From positions 1-64,000 of the forward strand of contig NZ_JAKNTW010000041.1 of the NCBI RefSeq assembly GCF_022213955.1: a stretch of 64,000 bases of DNA, in the 5' to 3' direction. Below, one piece after another: positions 51,594 through 61,335 of the stretch (the first letter of the stretch is position 1; each line of letters opens with the position of its first letter). The translations under genes were made by a program, and so were the position numbers. The DNA comes from Dolomitihabitans soli. GTDB lineage: Bacteria > Actinomycetota > Actinomycetes > Streptosporangiales > Streptosporangiaceae. The notes under the pieces are model-generated. The model saw nothing but the letters and a program-made list of their open reading frames with translations, did no database searches and was not told the DNA's origin.

Positions 51594-52244
51594 TCACTTC
51601 TGATCGGACGGCAAGGCCTGGAGGAGGCGATAGCCGATATCGCCGGCGAGCAGGCGCCAACGGCCTGGACGCTCGGCTGCCAGCTTGCGCCGAAGGGATC
51701 CGAGGTAGAGCCGCGCCACCGACTCCTCGTCGGACCGCCCGGGGCCCCACACCTCAAGGATCAACTGCTGTACGGTGACCGACCGGCCGGCCTGATCCAT
51801 CAGGGCGGCGAGGATCCGTCGCTCGATCGGCAAACAGCCGACCCCGGTGTCGTCGTCGGCTGCCTCAGTGTCCGGTCGGCCCCGCCGGCGAGACAGGGGG
51901 CCGATGGCGTCCACCAACCGGTCGGCCCTGACGGGCTCGCTCAGGCAGTCATCGGCCCCCGCCTCGTAGGCCTCCAGCCGATCCAGAAAGCTCGCGTCCT
52001 CGATCAACACGATCACCGATGCGCCTGTGGTGGCGCGCAACTCGGCGACCTGCGTTCCCGTCGGGGCTGCCTCGCCGGCACTGAGTACGGCGACCGCCGT
52101 GTGACGATCGCCTGGCTCTCCTCCGGTGGTGTCCACCGTGTACCCGCTGCCCACCAGCGCCTTGGCGAGCGGAGAGACCCACGGTCGCGCCGTGTCCGTC
52201 AGTAGCACCCGTGGCCATTGGGGCTCCTCGTCCGTTCTCCGCAT
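51594..52244 (-). CDS. Response-regulator-like protein with degenerate receiver
   Basis: This encodes 216 aa. An OmpR-type winged helix (~130-210, RRILAALMDQAGRSVTVQQL, GSLRRKLAAE) follows a receiver-like domain. The position of the phospho-accepting Asp carries VAVLSAGEAAP and the conserved Lys of TKP is Glu in LSEPV, so phosphorylation is not expected. It is likely an atypical, phosphorylation-independent regulator. No kinase gene adjoins it; kdpDE lies further along the same strand. Confidence 0.8.
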   Translation of the reverse strand: MRRTDEEPQWPRVLLTDTARPWVSPLAKALVGSGYTVDTTGGEPGDRHTAVAVLSAGEAAPTGTQVAELRATTGASVIVLIEDASFLDRLEAYEAGADDCLSEPVRADRLVDAIGPLSRRRGRPDTEAADDDTGVGCLPIERRILAALMDQAGRSVTVQQLILEVWGPGRSDEESVARLYLGSLRRKLAAERPGRWRLLAGDIGYRLLQALPSDQK

Positions 52245-52317
52245 GGCCCCATGTTCGCGCCTGTCGTTGCGGCAGAAACGATTTCATACGCCATTTGGAT
52301 GGCAACCCAGCCAATAG

Positions 52318-52437
52318 CTACGCGTTCTTGACGCGTACGCGTCCGTGCGGCAGCGCGGCCAGGCCGCCGATGACCGTGAGCCTGTGCTGGTCGCCGCGAT
52401 CGACAAGCTCCTTGGGCTTGGTCAGCGCAGCAGTCAT
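52318..52437 (-). pseudogene. Truncated start of an APC-type permease gene
   Basis: A good ribosome site (AGGAGC) and ATG at 52437 begin 39 codons. The first ~29 (MTAALTKPKELVDRGD, then HRLTVIGGLAAL) resemble the N-terminus of actinomycete amino-acid/APC permeases that continue with SLDALSSVAYGPEA. Here the frame instead runs into PHGRVRVKNA and stops. The transporter body is gone. Identification rests on a remembered pattern, not a search. Confidence 0.45.
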
Positions 52438-52502
52438 GAGAACGCTCCTGAAAGGGGGATCGTCGCCCTGCTCACCCTGCTGATCGAGATGCTCCCATGA
52501 GA

Positions 52503-52536
52503 TGAGAGGAGCGCCGCGGGTGCGGCGCTCCTCTCA
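52503..52536. terminator. Strong hairpin at the end of kdpE
   Basis: Fifteen-base perfect arms (TGAGAGGAGCGCCGC and its complement) enclose a GGGT loop, 16 bases past the kdpE stop. It closes the kdp operon and may also shield the truncated permease start. Confidence 0.85.
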
Positions 52537-52551
52537 CGTTCACGGGGGATG

Positions 52552-53220
52552 CTAGGGGGTGAACCGGTAGCCCATGCCAGGCTCGGTGATCAGGTGGGCC
52601 GGGTGGGCCGGGTCGGGTTCGAGCTTGTGGCGCAGCTGGGTCATGTACTGCCGCAGGTAGTGGGTCTCCTTGACGTACCTCTCCCCCCACACCTCGGTCA
52701 GCAGTTGCCGCTGGCTCACCAGCTTGCCCGGGTTGCGCAGCAGGATCTCCAGGATGTGCCATTCCGTGGGCGTGAGACGAACCTTGCCCGAGACGGTCTT
52801 GTCGGTCAGGTCGACCATGTGTTCGCCGATCTGGACGCTGGCCAGCTGGGCCTGATAGAGCACCGTCCGTCTGGTGACAGCGCGAACCCTGGCCAGCAGT
52901 TCGTCGATGCCGAACGGCTTGGTCACGTAGTCGTCGGCCCCGGCGTCCAGCGCCTCCACCTTGTCCCGGTTGCCCGCCCTGCCGGACAGCACGATGATCG
53001 GCACGCTGGACCAGCCGCGCAGGCCGTGGATGACGTCCACGCCGTCGAGGTCCGGCAGGCCGAGATCGAGAATGACCAGATCCGGTGAGCCGTCGGCGGC
53101 CTGACGCAGGGCGGCGCTGCCGTCGGCGGCGGTCTCCACCTCGTAGCGCCGGGCGATCAGGTTGATCCGTAGCGCTCGAAGGATCTGCGGTTCGTCATCG
53201 ACGATGAGGACGCGCGTCAC
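52552..53220 (-). CDS. kdpE: KdpE response regulator
   Basis: This encodes 222 aa. The receiver domain has the acidic pair VDDE, phospho-accepting Asp in VILDLGLPD and the TKPF Lys. The OmpR-type DNA-binding domain (LTPTEWHILEILLRNPGKLVSQ) ends HLITEPGMGYRF. Phosphorylated by KdpD under potassium limitation or osmotic stress, it activates kdpFABC. It starts four bases after kdpD. The receiver and trans_reg_C lengths are standard. Confidence 0.95.
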   Translation of the reverse strand: MTRVLIVDDEPQILRALRINLIARRYEVETAADGSAALRQAADGSPDLVILDLGLPDLDGVDVIHGLRGWSSVPIIVLSGRAGNRDKVEALDAGADDYVTKPFGIDELLARVRAVTRRTVLYQAQLASVQIGEHMVDLTDKTVSGKVRLTPTEWHILEILLRNPGKLVSQRQLLTEVWGERYVKETHYLRQYMTQLRHKLEPDPAHPAHLITEPGMGYRFTP

Positions 53221-53224
53221 ACCA

Positions 53225-55824
<2,600 letters not shown>

Positions 55825-55827
55825 GTG

Positions 55828-56703
55828 TTACTCCTTGTCGAGTGCCAGGTTGAGCTCGAGCACGTTGACGGCCGGCTCGCCCATGAAGCCGAGCGCTCTG
55901 CCGGTGGTGTGCTCGCCGATGAGCTGCCCGACCTTGCCGGCGTCGATGCCGCGTTCCTTGGCCACCCGCTGCGCCTGCAGCTCGGCGTAGGCCGGGGAGA
56001 TGTGCGGATCGAGGCCGGAGCCGCTGGCGGTGACCGCGTCGGCGGGCACCTTGACGTCGGCGATGTTCCCGCGCACCGGCACGGTACGGCCGGCCGCGTA
56101 GTCCTCGCCGGGCTTGCCGCACTCGACCTTGACGCCCTGGTGATCGGCGACGAAGGGCTGCGAGGGGCAGGCTTGGTTCACGCTGACCGCCCTGGTGGGA
56201 GTGCCGACGGCCGGGAAGACCTTCAGCACCGCGCCCACCCCGTCGGAGGTGCAGTACGGCCGCGCGCCGCTGACGCCCTCCAACTCGCCGATCGTCTTGG
56301 AGCGGGTGCAGACCTGGGTGAGCAGCGACTGCTTGCCCTCGTCCGGGTCTCCCTCGTCGTCCTTGGCGCCGGGCACCGGCAGGACGTCCACGACGTCCTC
56401 GGGTCCGAGGTTGCTCGCGGCGGTGGACAACATGTCGTATCCGTCACCGGCCGCCGACGGGCGGCTCTGGAAGTACTTCCTGACCGGGTTGCCGTCAGCG
56501 TCGGTGAATTTCTGACCGATGATCGCGCTGCCCACGTCCTTGCCGTCCTTCTGGACGATCTGGCCGTTGGCCTTGTCGTTGAAAAGCGCCTGGGCGACAC
56601 CGGTCACCATGAGCGGGTAGATCGCGCCGGTGATCAGAGTCAGGACGACGACCGCGCGGATGGCGGCGATGTGCTGGCGGAGCCAGCTCGGTATGCGTTC
56701 CAT
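55828..56703 (-). CDS. kdpC: KdpC subunit with enlarged central insert
   Basis: This encodes 291 aa, about 90-100 more than the E. coli type. The N-terminal membrane anchor (AVVVLTLITGAIYPLMVTGVAQALF) and C-terminal SGLDPHISPAYAELQAQRVAKERG and NVLELNLAL motifs define KdpC. The insert (~95-205) holds four Cys (132, 151, 179, 195), all on the extracytoplasmic side, that could form disulfides. KdpC assists ATP binding and assembly of the KdpFABC pump. Its ATG overlaps the kdpB stop (TAATG). Confidence 0.93.
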   Translation of the reverse strand: MERIPSWLRQHIAAIRAVVVLTLITGAIYPLMVTGVAQALFNDKANGQIVQKDGKDVGSAIIGQKFTDADGNPVRKYFQSRPSAAGDGYDMLSTAASNLGPEDVVDVLPVPGAKDDEGDPDEGKQSLLTQVCTRSKTIGELEGVSGARPYCTSDGVGAVLKVFPAVGTPTRAVSVNQACPSQPFVADHQGVKVECGKPGEDYAAGRTVPVRGNIADVKVPADAVTASGSGLDPHISPAYAELQAQRVAKERGIDAGKVGQLIGEHTTGRALGFMGEPAVNVLELNLALDKE

Positions 56704-58808
56704 TAAGACATCCCCGGAAGGAACTGGATGAGGAGATCAATGATCTTGATCCCGATGAAGGGGGCGACGATGCCGCCCAGGCCGTAGACGTAGAGGTTGC
56801 GGCTGAGCAGCTTCGACGCGCTCGAAGGCCGGTAACGCACGCCGCGCAGGGCGAGCGGGATCAACGCGATGATCACCAGGGCGTTGAAGATGACGGCGGA
56901 CAGGATCGCCGACTGCGGGCTGGCCAGGCGCATGATGTTGAGCGCGTCCAGGCCCGGGTAGACCGCCGCGAACATCGCGGGGATGATCGCGAAGTACTTG
57001 GCGATGTCGTTGGCGATGGAGAAGGTGGTCAGCGCGCCGCGGGTGATCAGGAGCTGCTTGCCGATCTCGACGATCTCGATGAGCTTGGTCGGGTTGGAGT
57101 CGAGGTCGACCATGTTGCCCGCCTCCTTGGCGGCGCTGGTCCCCGTGTTCATGGCGACGCCGACGTCCGACTGCGCGAGAGCGGGGGCGTCGTTGGTGCC
57201 GTCGCCCGTCATGGCGACCAGGCGACCGCCCTCCTGTTCCTTCCTGATCAGGGCGAGCTTGTCCTCGGGCGTGGCCTCGGCGAGGAAGTCGTCCACGCCC
57301 GCCTCGTCGGCGATCGCCTTGGCGGTCAGCGGGTTGTCGCCGGTGATCATCACGGTCCTGATGCCCATCCGGCGCATCTCGTCGAACCGCTCGCGCATGC
57401 CCGCCTTGACGACGTCCTTGAGGTGGATGACGCCCAGGACGCGGCCCTTCTCCGCCACGACCAGGGGGGTGCCGCCCGAGGCGGAGATGGCGTCCACGAG
57501 CCCGCCGACCTGGCCGGTCGGGTGTCCGCCGTTGTCGCGCACCCACTTCATGACCGCGGTCGCCGCGCCCTTGCGGACCTCGCGGCCGTCCAGGTTCACC
57601 CCGGACATGCGGGTTTGCGCGGTGAACGGCACCCACTCGGCGTGCGAGAGCGCCCCGGGCTCGCGTTCGCGCAGGCCGTACCTCTCCTTGGCGAAGACCA
57701 CGATCGAGCGGCCCTCGGGCGTCTCGTCGGCGAGGCTGGACAACTGCGCCGCCTCCGCGAGTTCCTGCTCGGATACGCCCGCCGCCGGCACGAACTCGCC
57801 CGCCTGCCGGTTGCCCAGCGTGATGGTGCCGGTCTTGTCGAGCAGCAGCGTGCTCACGTCGCCCGCGGCCTCGACCGCGCGGCCCGACATGGCCAGGACG
57901 TTGCGCTGGACCAGCCGGTCCATGCCCGCGATGCCGATGGCCGACAGCAGGGCCCCGATGGTCGTCGGGATGAGGCAGACCAGCAGCGAGATCAGCACGA
58001 TGCCGGAGACGCCGTCTCCGGTCAGGGCGAGGGAGTCGGGAATGCCGGGGTTCTGACTCTTGGCCCAGATGGCCAGCGGCTGCATGGTCACGGTGGCGAC
58101 CAGGAAGATGATCGTGAGCGCTGCCAGCAGGATGTTGAGTGCGATCTCGTTCGGCGTCTTCTGCCGGTCCGCGCCCTCGACGAGGGCGATCATCCGATCG
58201 ATGAAGCTCTCGCCGGGTTTCTGGGTGATCTGGACGGTGATCTTGTCAGAGAGCACCTTGGTGCCGCCGGTCACCGCGGAACGGTCACCGCCGGACTCGC
58301 GGATCACTGGAGCGGACTCGCCGGTGATGGCCGACTCGTCCACGCTCGCGATGCCTTCGATCACGTCACCGTCACCAGGGATGATCTCCCCGGCCTCGAC
58401 GACGACGATGTCGTTCTGCCGTAGCTCGGGCGCGGGGATCAGCTCACCGGTCTGCCTGCGCGCCATGGTGTCGGTCTTGGCCTTGCGCAGCGTCGCCGCC
58501 TGAGCCTTGCCGCGCCCCTCCGCGACGGCCTCGGCCAGGTTGGCGAAGACCACGGTCAGCCAGAGCCACACGACGATGGCCCAGGCGAAGAACGAAGGGT
58601 CCAGCACCGCCAGGACGGTGGTGAAGGCCGCACCGATCTCCACGATCAACATGACCGGGTTACGCCAGAGCGTGCCGGGGTTCAGCTTCTTGAGCGCGTC
58701 GGGCAGCGACCTGAGCATCTGCTTGGGATCGAGCAGACCGCCTCCGACCCTGCCGTTCTTCTTCTGCCCCGGTGTCTGCTCCGGGGCCTCGACCAGTTGG
58801 GTCGTCAT
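56703..58808 (-). CDS. kdpB: KdpB P-type ATPase subunit
   Basis: This encodes 701 aa. The phosphorylated Asp324 lies in DKTGT, the TGES actuator motif at ~162-165, and [12 protein letters not shown] in the hinge. It drives ATP-powered K+ uptake through KdpA. The start ATG 58808 overlaps the kdpA stop (TAATG). Confidence 0.97.
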   Translation of the reverse strand: MTTQLVEAPEQTPGQKKNGRVGGGLLDPKQMLRSLPDALKKLNPGTLWRNPVMLIVEIGAAFTTVLAVLDPSFFAWAIVVWLWLTVVFANLAEAVAEGRGKAQAATLRKAKTDTMARRQTGELIPAPELRQNDIVVVEAGEIIPGDGDVIEGIASVDESAITGESAPVIRESGGDRSAVTGGTKVLSDKITVQITQKPGESFIDRMIALVEGADRQKTPNEIALNILLAALTIIFLVATVTMQPLAIWAKSQNPGIPDSLALTGDGVSGIVLISLLVCLIPTTIGALLSAIGIAGMDRLVQRNVLAMSGRAVEAAGDVSTLLLDKTGTITLGNRQAGEFVPAAGVSEQELAEAAQLSSLADETPEGRSIVVFAKERYGLREREPGALSHAEWVPFTAQTRMSGVNLDGREVRKGAATAVMKWVRDNGGHPTGQVGGLVDAISASGGTPLVVAEKGRVLGVIHLKDVVKAGMRERFDEMRRMGIRTVMITGDNPLTAKAIADEAGVDDFLAEATPEDKLALIRKEQEGGRLVAMTGDGTNDAPALAQSDVGVAMNTGTSAAKEAGNMVDLDSNPTKLIEIVEIGKQLLITRGALTTFSIANDIAKYFAIIPAMFAAVYPGLDALNIMRLASPQSAILSAVIFNALVIIALIPLALRGVRYRPSSASKLLSRNLYVYGLGGIVAPFIGIKIIDLLIQFLPGMS

Positions 58809-60454
58809 TACAGGAGTCCTTCTGCGAGCGGCCCCAGCGCGAGCGCCGGGAGGAAGGTCAGGGCGACGAGGATGATCGTCACGCCGACGACCATGCCGAC
58901 GAACTGCGGCCGGTGCGTCGGCAGCGTGCCGGCGCTTTCGGGTACGGGCTTCTGCCGGGCCAGCGAGCCGGCCAGTGCGAGCACGAAGATGATCGGCAGG
59001 AACCGGCCGAGGAGCATGCACAGGCCGAGCGCGACGTCGTACCACGGGGTGTTGACGGTGACGCCACCGAAGGCGGAGCCGTTGTTGTTCGACGCGCTGG
59101 TGAAGGCGTAGAGAATCTCCGAGAAGCCGTGCGGGCCCGTGTTGAGCATGGCCGCGAGACCCGCCTCGTTGCCCATCGCCACGGACGTGCCGACCAGCAC
59201 GAGGATCGGGGTGACCAGGAAGTACATCGAGGCCAGCTTGATCTCGCGGGAGCCGATCTTCTTGCCGAGGTACTCAGGTGTGCGGCCGACCATCAGGCCC
59301 GCCACGAACACGGTGATCACGGCCAGCACGAGCATGCCGTACAGACCCGCGCCGACACCGCCGGGAGCGACCTCGCCGAGCATCATGTTGAACAGCGTCA
59401 TCATGCCGCCGAACGGGGTGTAGGAGTCGTGGAACGAGTTCACGGCCCCCGTGCTCGTCAGTGTCGTCGCCGCGGCGAAGGTCGCGGAGTTGGCGACGCC
59501 GAACCTGACGTCCTTGCCCTCCATGGCCGCGCCGACCGCCTGCGGGACGGTCGCGTTGCCGCCGAGTTCGAAGACGTTGGTCAGCGTGACGCTGGCCAGC
59601 GCGATGATCCCCATGACGGCGAGGATCGCGTACCCCTGCCTGACCTGGCCGACCATCTTGCCGAAGGTGCGCGGCAGCGCGAACGGGATCAGCAGGATCA
59701 GAACGATCTCGAACCAGTTCGTCCACGACGTGGCGTTCTCGAACGGATGGGCGGCGTTGGTGTTGTAGAAACCACCGCCGTTGGTGCCCAGTTCTTTGAT
59801 GACCTCCTGGCTGGCCACCGGGCCGCCGGTCAGGTTCTGCGTGCCGCCGGTGAGGGCGGTGATCTCGTGCGGGCCGACGAAGTTCTGCACCAGACCACCG
59901 GCCACCAGGACCAGCGCGCCGACGAACGCGATCGGCAACAGGATCCGGATCGTGCCCCTGACCAGGTCCACCCAGAAGTTGCCGAGAGTGTCGGAGCCCT
60001 TGCGGGCGAAGCCGCGCACCAGCGTGATCGCCACGGCCATGCCGACCGCCGCCGACACGAAGTTCTGTACGGCGAGGCCGGACATCTGGACCAGGTGCCC
60101 CATGGTGGACTCACCCGAGTACGCCTGCCAGTTCGTGTTCGTCACGAAGCTGACGGCCGTGTTCCACGCGATGTGGTCGGGGACCGGGTCGAAGCCCAGG
60201 CTGAGGAAGAGCTTGTCCTGCAGGCGCTGCAGGCCGAACAGGACAAGCAGGGAGATGACCGAGAAGGCCAGCACCCCTCGCGCGTAGACCCCCCACCTCT
60301 GCTCGGCGTCCGGCTGGACGCCGAGCAGGCGGTAGAGGAAGCGCTCGACCACGTTGTGCTTGGTGGTCGTGTAGACCCTGTGCATGTAGTCGCCGAGCGG
60401 CTTGTGCACCAGGACCAGCGCGGCGACGAGGGAGGCGACGAAGATCCAGCCCAT
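58808..60454 (-). CDS. kdpA: KdpA K+-channel-like subunit
   Basis: This encodes 548 aa from ATG 60454. The four pseudo-repeats of the K+ selectivity region are visible ([57 protein letters not shown]). The start is inside the end of kdpF (TGATG). It is the K+-binding, translocating subunit in the membrane. Confidence 0.96.
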   Translation of the reverse strand: MGWIFVASLVAALVLVHKPLGDYMHRVYTTTKHNVVERFLYRLLGVQPDAEQRWGVYARGVLAFSVISLLVLFGLQRLQDKLFLSLGFDPVPDHIAWNTAVSFVTNTNWQAYSGESTMGHLVQMSGLAVQNFVSAAVGMAVAITLVRGFARKGSDTLGNFWVDLVRGTIRILLPIAFVGALVLVAGGLVQNFVGPHEITALTGGTQNLTGGPVASQEVIKELGTNGGGFYNTNAAHPFENATSWTNWFEIVLILLIPFALPRTFGKMVGQVRQGYAILAVMGIIALASVTLTNVFELGGNATVPQAVGAAMEGKDVRFGVANSATFAAATTLTSTGAVNSFHDSYTPFGGMMTLFNMMLGEVAPGGVGAGLYGMLVLAVITVFVAGLMVGRTPEYLGKKIGSREIKLASMYFLVTPILVLVGTSVAMGNEAGLAAMLNTGPHGFSEILYAFTSASNNNGSAFGGVTVNTPWYDVALGLCMLLGRFLPIIFVLALAGSLARQKPVPESAGTLPTHRPQFVGMVVGVTIILVALTFLPALALGPLAEGLL

Positions 60455-60543
60455 CAGAATCGCTCCGGGAACAGCAGGGCCGCGACCATGAAGATCACGA
60501 GGCCGGCGACCACGAACAGACCAGTGGCGTTGATCGCGCTCAC
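60454..60543 (-). CDS. kdpF: KdpF small membrane subunit
   Basis: This encodes 29 aa from GTG 60543, a single membrane helix ([20 protein letters not shown]) ending FPERF, as in KdpF of other bacteria. It stabilises the KdpABC complex. It overlaps both neighbours (GTGA upstream, TGATG downstream). Confidence 0.88.
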   Translation of the reverse strand: MSAINATGLFVVAGLVIFMVAALLFPERF

Positions 60544-60623
60544 AGGCGCTCCACCGCCTTGACAACGAGCCCGAGGATCACGAACAACGCGATCGTCAGG
60601 GCTACGAAGATGACGTCAGCCAT
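60540..60623 (-). CDS. 27-aa membrane peptide leading the kdp operon
   Basis: The sequence is [19 protein letters not shown] followed by [20 protein letters not shown] ribosome site precedes the ATG at 60623, and the stop overlaps the kdpF start (GTGA). One hydrophobic helix has a positively charged cytosolic end. Its tight coupling to kdpF argues that it is a real gene product, possibly a further small Kdp subunit. I do not know a described function. Confidence 0.7.
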   Translation of the reverse strand: MADVIFVALTIALFVILGLVVKAVERL

Positions 60624-60646
60624 CCCCACTCCTCAAATCCGGATGA

Positions 60647-60664
60647 TTGCTACAGGAGTAGCAA
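60647..60664. promoter_or_regulatory. Inverted repeat TTGCTAC-AGGA-GTAGCAA in the kdp leader
   Basis: Seven-base perfect arms lie 24 bases upstream of the first kdp ORF. A KdpE or other regulator site, or an RNA hairpin in the leader, is possible. Confidence 0.45.
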
Positions 60665-61335
60665 AAACCCAGATTTGCCCGGTTTTGTCATTCCTGACGG
60701 GTTCCATACGGCCCCGCTCCGAGAATTGACACCGCCCATACGAGGCGGCAGTGCGGGTCAGGGTGGCCAGGCGCACAGTTCGTCGGCGCGCCAACTCCAG
60801 CGAGTGGGAGAAGGCGTCTCCCACCCGTCGAGCCCGTTCACGCAGGGCGTCGCTGCTGGTCTGTGGCTCGATGGATCAGCGGGACGGGGCAGGGCGCATG
60901 TCGCAGTGCCGGGCGCGGCCGTCCTGCTCGGGTCCGTGGTCCCTTCGGGCACCCCGACGATCAGCGGCGTCCAGGTCCCGGGCGGCTTGAAGGAGTTCGG
61001 CCGCCGGAGGGCCGGCACGCGCCTGGGTGAGGATCCTGTGCTGTTCCCCGTCCGCGCCGAATCCGGGGTGGACATCCCGGTCTGGGTGAGCAGGGGTGAT
61101 CCGCACGTCCGGCCGAGGTGAGTGCTTTGTGAGGGAAATGCCAGCGGGCCTGCCTAGGTTCATCATCGCCCGGGAAACCTGCAAGTCACAGGTAAGCCTG
61201 CACGTCTGGACACGCACATGTGAACCAAGACGCCGTAAGTCCGCAGGAAGATGGTGTTCCATCCGTCATCGCCGCGAGTAGGCCCGGCCATCTCGTTATA
61301 ATGCCGACCCCCTCAAGGAGGGAAGTACACTCCTC
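60665..61335. other. Gene-free stretch between kdp and the SARP gene
   Basis: Both strands were read; frames are open because of base composition but none resembles a protein. A TATAAT-like hexamer at 61297-61302 and AAGGAGGG at 61315-61322 precede the SARP start. Confidence 0.45.

Noticed and set aside
58772-60562. Plus-strand open frame of 596 codons across kdpA
   Set aside because: It is antisense to kdpA, with the His/Asp/Arg-rich composition of shadow frames and no recognisable motif.
60675-61121. Open frame of 148 codons between kdp and SARP
   Set aside because: Open only because of base composition; the residue mix is not protein-like and no start signal precedes it.
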